Origin: Sorangium cellulosum So0157-2
Lineage (GTDB): Bacteria; Myxococcota_A; Polyangia; Polyangiales; Polyangiaceae
Direction: 5' to 3'
DNA length: 64,000 nt
Assembly: GCF_000418325.1 (NCBI RefSeq)
Contig: NC_021658.1
Span: 12,256,501 to 12,320,500 of the forward strand
Numbering within the stretch: position 1 is the stretch's first letter; each line of letters starts with the position of its first letter. The position numbers were made by a program, and so were the translations under genes. Positions 7,102 through 16,107 of this stretch are shown piece by piece. Under the pieces are notes generated by a model, which saw only the letters and a list, made by a program, of their open reading frames with translations, was not told the origin of the DNA and made no database searches.

Positions 7102-10100
7102 ATGGATTCCGTCTCTCAGCGCGGAGCTCCCGCCGAGCCCGACCTCGCGGCCCGAGAGCGCCAGTATCGCCAGCTGCTCGTCGAGCAGTTCGAGCGGCTC
7201 ACGTTCAAAGGCATCTCGAGATCGGGCAAGGCCATCAGCCTGCCCCTCGAGGACATCTATGTCGAGCTCAAGGCCGTCGCCGACGTCCCCGACGCCGCCG
7301 ACACCTACAGCGCCGACGAGCGCCGGCTGCTCGTCGAGGCGGAGGCGCGCGGCCTGCCCGACGGCGATCTCCGCCGCGAGCTCGACAGCCTCCGCGTCGA
7401 GCGCTGGCGCGAGGAGAGCCGGCGCGGACACGGCCGCATGGTGCGCCGCTCGATGGACGAGGCGCTCGCCGATCCCGCCCGCCCGGGGCTGGTCATCCTC
7501 GGCGATCCCGGCTGCGGGAAGACCACGCTGCTGCACTACCTCGCCCTGCGCGCCGCGCGCGAGGGCCTCCCCGAGCGCGCGGGCGCGGCGCCGCTGCAGG
7601 GCGCGGAGCTCCGCGCGGCGAGAGGGCAGCCGCGCCTGCCCATCTTCGTGCCGCTCGCCGCGTACGACGACTGGCTGCGCCGCGATCACGAGCCGCTCTC
7701 GCTCTCCGACTTCCTGCCCGTCTACTACGACACGTGGTGCTCCCGCGGCGGCCTCGCCCCGCTCTTCCGGCAGGCGCTCGACGAGGGCCGCGCGCTCGTG
7801 CTCCTCGACGGCCTCGACGAGGTCCTCGACATCACGACGCGCCGTCACATCGCCAACCAGGCGCGCGCCCTGATCCAGGGCGAGGCGGCGCGCGGCAACC
7901 GCTTCGTGGTGACGAGCCGGATCGTGGGCTACCGCGAGGCCCAGCTCCCCGGCGACCTGCCCCACGTCACCGTGCTCGACTTCGGCGAGCGCGAGATCGA
8001 GGCGTTCGCGCGCAGGTGGTGCGAGGCGTGCGAGGTGTGGCTCGCCGACGGGCAGCGCACGGCCGTGGCGCTGAAGCGCGCGGCGCAGGAGGAGAGAGAG
8101 CTCCTCGCCGAGGTGCGCGCCAACCCGAGCGTGCTCCGGCTCGCGGCGAACCCGCTCCTCCTGACGATGCTGGCGCTGCTGCGGCGCCAGGGCGGGAGGC
8201 TCCCGGACGAGCGGGTGAGGCTCTACGAGCGCTACATCGAGATGCTGCTCGACAGCAACTGGGAGAGCGCGCGGAGCGACGGCGCCCGCACCCGCGAGCC
8301 GCCGCGCTTCGACCGGAACCTGGCGACGACCTACCTCATCGAGCTCGCGCTCTGGCTCCAGCGGCACAAGCCGAGCGGAACGGCGCGCCGGCAGGACCTG
8401 GAAGGGGCGCTCGTCGAGATCGCGCTCCGCGCGGACGGGATCGACCCGCTGACGGCCTCCGTCAAGGACAGGCAGCAGGCGCACGACAAGGCCGCGCTGT
8501 TCCTCAAGGACATGCGGCACTTCGCCGGGCTGCTCGCGGAACGCGGGCAAGATGCGTTTGGCTTCCTGCACCTCACCTTCCAGGAGTACTTCGCGGGTCG
8601 GGCGCTGGCGCGGATGGATCCCGAGGAGCGGTGGGCGATCCTGAAGGAGAACCTGCACCGGCCGCGCTGGCGGGAGCCGATCCTGCTGTGCGCCGGGCAG
8701 CTCGGGATCGTGGAGGGGCGGAACAGGGCGGTGAGCGAGCTGGGGCGGCGGATCCTGGGGGCCCAGAGCCCGCACGAGGAGATCCTGCACCGGGATGTCC
8801 TCCTCGCGGGCGCGATGGCGGCCGACGGCGTGGGGTTCGACCGGGCGCTGCTCGACGAGCTGGCGTCGAAGCTGATGGAGCTCGCCGATGGCCGGGTCCC
8901 CGCGGTGCGCGTGGAGGCGCTCGGCGGGCTGGCGAAGCTCGCGCGGTCGTTCCATGGGGGGGCGAGCGCTTGGCTCGTGGAGCGGGTACGCCACAAGCGA
9001 CGCCTCGGCGAGATAGTACGAGCGCTCGAAGGCGTGCTCGGGGCGGAAGGTCTTCTGGGAGTACGTCGGGCCCTGAGCGAATGGCTGGAGGGATCTGATC
9101 AAGGAGCTTGCCAACATGCAATCGACGCGCTGAAGACTGTAGCCCCCAAGGACGCGGCCGTCCGCAACCTTATCCTCGCGAAGCTCGAAACGACGGACGA
9201 ATTCGTGCGGAGCAGGGCCGTCGGCGCACTCTCGCACTTTCTCCCAAGCGACGACGCTCGAGACAAAATCCTTGAGACGCTCACTGACCCAAGCCATTGG
9301 GTACGACACAGAGCGGTCCGAGCGCTTGAAGCATATGCGTCTAATAATGGCGAGGTTCTCCGCCGTCTCATGCAAATGCTCGACGATGCACGCCCTAGGG
9401 TCCGCACAGCGGCGGTTCGCGCACTGGCGCCTCATGCCTCGACAGATCGGAAGGTCCGCACCGTTCTCATTGAAAAACTGCATGTCACAGATGACCACAT
9501 GCGCACGGTGATCGTACAAGAACTAGGAACGCTGGCGCCGATCGACACACAAATCCGCCGCTACCTGATCGAGAAGCTCGACGACCCGCAGGCTGAGGTG
9601 CGCATAGCAGCCGTTCGCACGCTCGGGATACTTGCGCCCAAAGATGACGAAATTCGTGGGCTCCTCATCAAGAAATTCGACGATGCGAATCAAGGCGTGC
9701 AAGAGGCCACGATCAGCACATTGGGTGCGCTCTCGACGAGGAACACAAGTATTCGCAATGCCATTATCAATCTGTCAGCTCACCCGAACAGCGAGACGCA
9801 CCACGAGGCGATTCGCGCACTGAGGCCGCTCCTGACACAAGACGAGGATGTATTCCGTCTTATCCTAAACAACCTTAACGACCCACGCCCCAAGACACGA
9901 CAGGCGTCGTTCGAGGCATTAAAATTATCTGAAAACATCAACAAAACTACCCGCCATTCAATCGCGCAATTATTACACCATAAACCGTGGCCGATACTAA
10001 CCGAGATGATCAGCGCGCTGGCGCCCTTAGCAACGAGGGACAAAGAAACGCGACACCTCCTTCTGAACATACTCGACGACACCGACGAGAGCACACGAGT

Positions 10101-12816
10101 AGCGGCGGTACATGCCCTAGAGGAATCCGCGTCGATTCATCTGGAAATCCGACCCCTCCTCCGACGCAAGCTAAACGATCCGGATCCAGATGTACGACAA
10201 ACAGCGACTCGAGTCCTGGCAGCGCTAGCACCCATCGACGTTGAAATTCGCGCATCTCTTCTCAGCAAACTGGACGACGCAGATCGTGGCGTGCGCCAGG
10301 CAGCCTGTAGCGCAATGGAGGTCCTGGCATCAAGGGACGACGAGGCTCGCCACCTCCTGCTCGACAAGCTTAACGATCCAGAACTGATCGTATGCTGCGA
10401 AGCACTACGCGCACTAAGATCATTAGCATCCACGAGCATCGACGTTCGTCACCATATCTACAAAAAGCTTCAAGACTCGCGTTTAGATGTACAACAATTA
10501 GCCTTAGAGATCATGGCAACGCTGACCCCGAGCGACGCAGGGGCTCGCCAACTCATCCTGAGCTTATGCAATAGCCAGAACAAAGACGTACGGAAGATGG
10601 TAGCCCAAGCACTGCAACCGCAGGCGTCGAACGATACCGAGATCCGTCGCTTCCTACTCGACAATCTTGACGACCCAGATTCAGGATTTCGGCTGGCGGC
10701 GGTGCGCGCCCTAAAACCGCTGATCTTAGACGATGACAATTTGCGCGCTCGAATTACCAACAAAATCAGAGATCCGAACGAGATGGTTCGAAAAGCAGCG
10801 GTCTGGGCGCTGTACCCGGCAGTGGTGGATCATGAGGAGGTCCGCCCCGGCCTCCTCGGTGCACTCGAGGATCCACACTACAGCGTGCGAAGCGCATCGG
10901 TGCGTGCGCTGGAAGCAGCAGCAACAAGCGACAACAGTATTCGCCAGGCCATAGTACACAAACTCGACGATGTAGAGGAACTGGTACGCTGCGCATCCAT
11001 TGACGTGCTGCGAACCTCTGCATCAACCGACGCAGCATTGCGCCATAAGCTCTTAGACAAGACAAATGACCCAGACTTCAGTGTACGGTGCGCAGCGGTT
11101 CGCGCGCTCGCGCCACTCATAGGAGAGAATCCTAAAATTCGACGACAGTTGATTCCTTGGCTTAGCGTAGTGTCCGAGTTCGGCAATGACGATGCAGAGC
11201 ACACGCGCCGCGTCCTCGCCGACGCGTATGCCCCCCTCATCGCGCAACAGCCAGAGCTTGCCGCGGGTTTCACCTCGATGCTCGGCTCCCCTGCCTGGCC
11301 AGCGCGGAAGGGGGCGGCATGGACACTTATTGCTGCGCCAGGAGGGCCACCGCAAGACGCGCTGCCCATACTGCGAAGGCTACTCGACGACAGGCGAGCC
11401 GAAGAGAGTTGGCCAGAGCGCCTCGACGCCGCTGCGATCCTGATCAATGATAGCGACATCGACGTGTACCATGCCGCCATAACAGCAACGGTGGAGGCGC
11501 TGGAGTATGGGGCGAAGCCTTGGTACGACGCTCCTCGGAGTGCCGGTAACGTGCGTGCACGCGCGGCCGAGATTCTAAGCACTCTTCAACCGCTCTACCG
11601 AAACGACGACATATTTGCTCGACTGTCCCGAGTACTTCAAAATGATGACAATGAGAGCGTCCGCGATGCCGCTTACGAGGCTCTTGTCCGCCTCGCCGTC
11701 TCCCCCGAAGCCGAGCACGACATCGAATCCTTGCTGAAGCCGCCGACCCGCCCTGCGGAGCAGCCGTCGGCGCCCACCCCGCCGAGCACCACCATGCAGC
11801 CCCTGCCTCCCTCTCTCCTCCTCCACCTCTCCGATCTCCACTTCGGCACGCGCGAGAGCGCCGCCGCCTGGTACAGCCAGCTCGCCGAAGATCTGCAGGG
11901 CGAGCTCTCCTGCGCCCGGCTCGACGCCGTCATCCTCTCCGGCGACATCGCCAACCAGTCCACGCCCGAGGAGTACGACGCCGCCCGGCTGTTCCTGGAG
12001 AAGCTCTGCGGCGAGTTCCAGCTCTCCCCGCAGCAGGTGATCCCGGTGCCCGGGAACCACGACCTCCACTGGGGCCTCGCGAAGAAGGCCTACAAGCTGT
12101 TCGAGCGGGACGACTACACGGGCAAGCTCGAGGACGGCCACTTCATCGATATCGGGAGCGGCGCCGTCCGGGTGCGCGACGAGGACCTCTATCCGAGGCG
12201 CTTCGAGCACTTCGCCCGGTTCTACGAAGATCTCCGCGGCGAGCCGTATCCTCTGTCCCCCGAGCAGCAGGGGCTGCTCTACCGGTTCCCCGCGCAGCGC
12301 CTCCTCGTCCTCGGCCTGAACTCCGCCTGGGACCTCGACCACCACTTCCGCGCGCGCGCCGCCATCCACCCGCAGGCGCTGAGCCGCGCGCTCGACCAGC
12401 TCCGGAGCGAGCCCGCGACGCGCGACTGGCTCAAGATCGCCGTCTGGCACCACCCGGTCAACAGCGCGTTCGAGGATCGCATCAAGGACCACGGCTTCCT
12501 GGAGCGGCTCGCCGGCGCCGACTTCCGCCTCGGGCTCCACGGCCACATCCACAAGGCGCAAAACGGCCTCTACCGCTACGACGTCTCCGCCGCTGGCCGC
12601 CGGCTCGAGCTCGTCTGCGCCGGCACGTTCGGCGCGCCAACGCACGAATGGATCCCCGGCTATCCGCTCCAGTATCAGCTCCTCCGGTTCGAGGGCGGCA
12701 CGCTCACGGTCGAGACGCGCCGCCGGGAGGAGATCAACGGGACGTGGAAGCCGGACGCGCGCTGGACGGCGGGGCGCGGGAAGGATCCTGCGCCGCGATA
12801 TCAACTATCGTTGTAG
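7102..12816 (+). CDS. NACHT NTPase - 20x HEAT repeat - metallophosphoesterase fusion (STAND/NLR-like)
   Basis: With ATG 7102 the product has 1,904 residues; upstream in-frame sequence is not protein-like. Residues about 10-110 are the helical region that precedes bacterial NACHT domains (LPLEDIYVELKAV). The NACHT has Walker A GDPGCGKTT (134-142), Walker B LLDGLDEVLD (234-243), TSRIVGYRE, and the C-terminal FLHLTFQEYFAGRAL signature. Residues 684-1342 are twenty consecutive 33-residue HEAT-like repeats of the type D-x-x-I-R-x-x-L-x-x-K-L-D-D-P-x-x-x-V-R. Residues 1574-1904 form a calcineurin-like phosphoesterase with all motifs: D1578-x-H1580, G1614-D1615, GNHD (1651-1654), HH (1783-1784), GHIH (1814-1817). 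Family knowledge suggests NTP-driven oligomerisation after ligand sensing; the phosphoesterase as effector is inference. The repeat section (about 9100-11700) is much less GC-rich than both ends. Confidence 0.92.
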   Translation: MDSVSQRGAPAEPDLAARERQYRQLLVEQFERLTFKGISRSGKAISLPLEDIYVELKAVADVPDAADTYSADERRLLVEAEARGLPDGDLRRELDSLRVERWREESRRGHGRMVRRSMDEALADPARPGLVILGDPGCGKTTLLHYLALRAAREGLPERAGAAPLQGAELRAARGQPRLPIFVPLAAYDDWLRRDHEPLSLSDFLPVYYDTWCSRGGLAPLFRQALDEGRALVLLDGLDEVLDITTRRHIANQARALIQGEAARGNRFVVTSRIVGYREAQLPGDLPHVTVLDFGEREIEAFARRWCEACEVWLADGQRTAVALKRAAQEERELLAEVRANPSVLRLAANPLLLTMLALLRRQGGRLPDERVRLYERYIEMLLDSNWESARSDGARTREPPRFDRNLATTYLIELALWLQRHKPSGTARRQDLEGALVEIALRADGIDPLTASVKDRQQAHDKAALFLKDMRHFAGLLAERGQDAFGFLHLTFQEYFAGRALARMDPEERWAILKENLHRPRWREPILLCAGQLGIVEGRNRAVSELGRRILGAQSPHEEILHRDVLLAGAMAADGVGFDRALLDELASKLMELADGRVPAVRVEALGGLAKLARSFHGGASAWLVERVRHKRRLGEIVRALEGVLGAEGLLGVRRALSEWLEGSDQGACQHAIDALKTVAPKDAAVRNLILAKLETTDEFVRSRAVGALSHFLPSDDARDKILETLTDPSHWVRHRAVRALEAYASNNGEVLRRLMQMLDDARPRVRTAAVRALAPHASTDRKVRTVLIEKLHVTDDHMRTVIVQELGTLAPIDTQIRRYLIEKLDDPQAEVRIAAVRTLGILAPKDDEIRGLLIKKFDDANQGVQEATISTLGALSTRNTSIRNAIINLSAHPNSETHHEAIRALRPLLTQDEDVFRLILNNLNDPRPKTRQASFEALKLSENINKTTRHSIAQLLHHKPWPILTEMISALAPLATRDKETRHLLLNILDDTDESTRVAAVHALEESASIHLEIRPLLRRKLNDPDPDVRQTATRVLAALAPIDVEIRASLLSKLDDADRGVRQAACSAMEVLASRDDEARHLLLDKLNDPELIVCCEALRALRSLASTSIDVRHHIYKKLQDSRLDVQQLALEIMATLTPSDAGARQLILSLCNSQNKDVRKMVAQALQPQASNDTEIRRFLLDNLDDPDSGFRLAAVRALKPLILDDDNLRARITNKIRDPNEMVRKAAVWALYPAVVDHEEVRPGLLGALEDPHYSVRSASVRALEAAATSDNSIRQAIVHKLDDVEELVRCASIDVLRTSASTDAALRHKLLDKTNDPDFSVRCAAVRALAPLIGENPKIRRQLIPWLSVVSEFGNDDAEHTRRVLADAYAPLIAQQPELAAGFTSMLGSPAWPARKGAAWTLIAAPGGPPQDALPILRRLLDDRRAEESWPERLDAAAILINDSDIDVYHAAITATVEALEYGAKPWYDAPRSAGNVRARAAEILSTLQPLYRNDDIFARLSRVLQNDDNESVRDAAYEALVRLAVSPEAEHDIESLLKPPTRPAEQPSAPTPPSTTMQPLPPSLLLHLSDLHFGTRESAAAWYSQLAEDLQGELSCARLDAVILSGDIANQSTPEEYDAARLFLEKLCGEFQLSPQQVIPVPGNHDLHWGLAKKAYKLFERDDYTGKLEDGHFIDIGSGAVRVRDEDLYPRRFEHFARFYEDLRGEPYPLSPEQQGLLYRFPAQRLLVLGLNSAWDLDHHFRARAAIHPQALSRALDQLRSEPATRDWLKIAVWHHPVNSAFEDRIKDHGFLERLAGADFRLGLHGHIHKAQNGLYRYDVSAAGRRLELVCAGTFGAPTHEWIPGYPLQYQLLRFEGGTLTVETRRREEINGTWKPDARWTAGRGKDPAPRYQLSL

Positions 12817-12855
12817 CTGCCCCGGGCAACGACGCGCGTGGTCAGGCCCCCCGCA

Positions 12856-13149
12856 TCAACGAAGGTGCGCATCGTCTCCCAGCTCCAGCGCCGCGACGCC
12901 GCCCCGGCGCTCGGCGAGCTCCTGGCGGATGCCGGCCTCGTCGAGCAACGGCTCCCCCGAGCGCTCGATCCGCGCCCGGATGGCGCGCAATCTGCTGCCG
13001 AGCGTCTCGCCCCCTGCGCTCGCACCGGCCGCGTCGGTGCTCCCCTGCGCTTCCAGCGCCGCTTGAGCCACGATGCGCTCGGCCAGCCGCAGGCGGTCGG
13101 CCAACGGCAGTCCGCGCACGTGCTGTTCGTACACGTCGTCAACGTTCAT
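12856..13149 (-). CDS. Small antitoxin-like protein
   Basis: A 97-residue protein from ATG 13149, with a purine-rich GAGGGG ribosome site about 8 bases upstream. It begins MNVDDVYEQHVRGLPLADRL and continues LRLAERIVAQAA, the L-P-x-x-(D/E)-R-L-x-L-(A/V)-x-x-I pattern common in small addiction-module antitoxins and their orphan relatives. The rest is helical and charged. No toxin gene is adjacent, so it is an orphan or a member of an unrelated small family. It converges on the NACHT gene with 39 bp between stops. Confidence 0.6.
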   Translation of the reverse strand: MNVDDVYEQHVRGLPLADRLRLAERIVAQAALEAQGSTDAAGASAGGETLGSRLRAIRARIERSGEPLLDEAGIRQELAERRGGVAALELGDDAHLR

Positions 13150-13255
13150 GTCGGCCCCTCGTTCTCGTTGCCTTCTGCTCCTGCTCCAGGCCACCGGAAG
13201 CCTACCCTGGCGCGCTCCCCCGCGCCCGGAGGCCCCCGCTCCACCCGCGCCCCCA

Positions 13256-16107
13256 TCACGGATCGTCCTCCACCCAGAGCCGCGGCCCGTTGTCCCGCCC
13301 CGGCGCCCGCTGCCCGACCAGCACCGCCCCCACCCACACCGCCTTCGCCGGCTCCCCCGCGTCGCCCGGCTGCGGGCCGAGCAGCGACAGCCGCACCACC
13401 CGCTCCCCCGGCGCGAGATCGTCCCCAAGCCGGATCACCCCGCGCCCCACGCCGTCCTTGCCGCGCTCCTCCGTCGCCGCCTCCCACAGCGTCGCCCGCG
13501 TCAGATCCCCGCCACGGCCCGCCAGCACGCCGTCCGGGATCGTCACCCGCCGGAAGAACGCCGCCTCCCGCGACCCAGGCTTCGCCCCCTCGATCCGGTA
13601 GCGGATGCGGTAGTCCGCGTTCTCCCCGGGCGTCACCACGAACAGCACGAGGTGCAGCGTCTCGCCCGCCGCCTGCTTGAACCGGTACGTCATCGGCCGC
13701 GCCCGCGTCAGCTCGAACACGTCGCGCCGGCGCACGATCGCCCCGCCGTTCGCCGGCGGCGCGTCCGTGTACGCCACCCCCGCGTCGCCGAGCCCCTCGA
13801 TCTCGACCCGCCGCGTGCCCGCGGGCGCCGCCACGCGCAGCGCGCCCGACAGCGCCACGATCGGCTCCCTCAGCGCCACCTCGCCGTCCACGCGCACCGC
13901 GACCTCCTTGCCCAGCGACGCCCGCGCCGCCCGGTAGATGACCGACAACCGGCCCGCCCGCGCCCCCTCCCCGTCCACGCGCACGTCCTTCGCCACCAGC
14001 AGCGGCGTCCACGCGTCGCCCGGCGACGCCTCCCCCGCCGACTGCCACGCCGGCATCAAGAGCCGCCGCCGCACCGGCGCATGCTCCGGGAGCAGGATCC
14101 GCTCCGGGCGATCCGCGTCCGACCTCGCCCCCTCCCCCGCCCGCTCGATCCGCACCTGCTCGCGCAGATCCGAGAAGCGCTCCTTCCGCTCCAGCTCGTC
14201 GAGGTTGGCCGCGCGGACGTCGGTCCACGTGCTCACGTCGAACGGCGCGTAGCGCCACGTCTCGTCCTCGGCCAGCGTGACCCGGTACGGCAGCCGGTAC
14301 AGCGTCTCGTTCACGCCGGGCTCGATCGCGCGCAGCCGCACGTGCGTCCTCGCGTCCCCCGTGATCTCGATGCGCTCGACCCCCTCCGGCGGCCGGAGGA
14401 TCGCGAGCCGCGGCTCGGACGCGTCGAACCCGTCGGTCCACCACTCGAAGCGCGAGCGCGGGAGCGTCACCTTGAGCTCCGCGCGCTCGGTCGGACCCGG
14501 CCCCCACCGCGCCACCACCGTCGCGTCACCCTGGTTCGCGCCGCCGCTCGCCTCGATCTCGGTCCGGATCAAGAGCCCGAGGAGCTCCTGCCCGGGCGCC
14601 ATCCGCGCGATGACCGGATCGCCCGGATCCAGCGCCAGGTAGCGCACCAGGCGCACGTCCGGGGGCGTCTGGAGCCGCAACGGCGCGGCCCGCGCCGCGC
14701 CGGGGGCGTCCGTCGCCGGGTCCGCCGCCGCGCCAGCAGAGCCTCCGCCGTCGCGCCAGCAGCCTCCGCCGCCGCGCCGGGGGCCTCCGCCGCCGCGCCA
14801 GCAGCCTCCGCCGTCGCGCCAGCAGCCTCCGCCGCCGCGCCGGGGGCCTCCGCCGCCGCGCCAGCAGCCTCCGCCGCCGCGGAAGGAGCCGCCGCGGCCG
14901 CGGGCGGGGGCATCGCCGGGTGCACGATCTCGCCGATCTGCTGCATCGCCTGCGCCTCCGGCGCGCCGAACCGCACGCCGAAATCCGGGCCGACCCCGTC
15001 GATGACCACCGTCCGGATGTCCTCCCGCGACAGCCGCACCGTCGCCCGGCCGAGCGGGCCGAGCTCGACGCTCGCGGGCGCGCTCGCGCCGTCCGCGACG
15101 CGCACGGTGCGGCCCGGCGGGCCCTCGATGTCGAGCGACAGCGGGCCGCGGAAGTTCAGCGCCGCCGCGTGGCGCTCGCCGATCACGAACTCGGACGCGC
15201 CGCGCCCCTCGGCGCGCGGGAACGGCATCCGGAACCGCCGCAAGAGGAGCCGCGACATCGCGTAGTCGATCCCCTCGCGACCCCCGGCCTCGAGCCGCCG
15301 CGCCCAGCCCCGGAGCAGCTCCTTGCGCGACGGCTCCGGCAGGTCGGCGAAGCCGAGCGCCGACACCCGGCGCCCCATCTGCCGCCGCTCCTCGGCGTCG
15401 AGGCTCTGCTCGTAGAGCGCGCGCGACGCCTCGCTGCGCTGGTAGCGCCCCTCCAGCCGCGACAGGATCGTGAGGTCGAGCGGCCTGCCGTCGGTGTCCA
15501 CGGCGGGCTTCGCCCGGAGCCGCACCTGCCCGCCCTGCGGGAGCACGTCGTGCGTGATGAGCAGCGTCGAGCGCGGATCCGTCACCGCGCCCGCGCCGCT
15601 CGCGAGCCGCGCCGCGTACTCGCCCTCGCCGAGCGGTCGGTCCGGATCGCAGCTGACCCGGCTCTCGAGGTCGTACACGTGCCGCGCGACCTCCTTGCCC
15701 CGCTCGTTCACGAACGCCGCGACGAACCCGTAGGGATAGCGCCTCGCCGAGTCGCAGACGTCGGCCTTCACGGCCGCCCAGGTCGTCACCTCGACCGCGT
15801 CGATCTCGGCCGGGACCTTGATCGCGAGGTCCCGCTCCGGCTCGATGTGGTAGGCGAGGATCTCGTCCTCGGCCGGCAGCGAGGTGCCCAGCGGCGGCGC
15901 GCCCGGCAGCATCGAGAGCGCGAACGCCGTCACCCCGAGCAGCGCCATCGCGATGAGCCAGCGCGGGTTCAGCGCCTTGCGCGGCGCGCTCGCGCGCGCG
16001 CGGAAGCCCCCGGTCGCCGAGCGCGCCCGGAGCGGCGGCCGCGCGGGGCGCGGCGGCGCGGGCGCGATGTGACCCGCCGGCGCGCGGTGCTTCGCCGGGG
16101 CGGTCAC
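13256..16107 (-). CDS. Membrane-anchored partner of CapC-like protein, frameshifted
   Basis: The gene starts at GTG 16107, overlapping the upstream TGA by four bases (GTGA), with AGGAGG 8 bases before it. Residues about 35-55 are one transmembrane helix (WLIAMALLGVTAFALSMLPG) and the rest should be periplasmic. An Ala/Glu/Pro/Gly-rich linker is encoded by 21-bp repeats. After the linker the reading frame changes: two extra bases (14739-14740) relative to the repeat unit break it. Removing them joins the linker smoothly to LRLQTPPDVRLVRYLALD and gives about 949 residues ending at 13256. The 3' part is beta-rich with no family I can name. Function probably goes with the CapC-like gene. It could be a real pseudogene or a sequencing error. 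Confidence 0.65.
14741..14880. repeat. 21-bp coding tandem repeats, including two perfect 63-bp copies
   Basis: GCCTCCGCCG(T/C)CGCGCC(AGCA or GGGG) units of 21 bp are stacked about seven times. 14741-14803 and 14804-14866 are identical 63-bp copies. On the minus strand they encode an AAAEA(A/P)GA-type linker inside the gene at 13256-16107. The two-base excess at 14739-14740 that breaks the frame lies at the edge of this array, as expected for slippage. Confidence 0.85.

Noticed and set aside
6970..9519. Very long open frame on the minus strand across the NACHT part
   Set aside because: It is antisense to a gene with intact NACHT motifs. Long antisense frames are normal in DNA with GC3 near saturation; its product is low-complexity with no domain.
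12856..13149. Second component of the NACHT system
   Set aside because: It is convergent, has antitoxin-like composition, and shows no coupling to the NACHT gene; adjacency alone is not enough.
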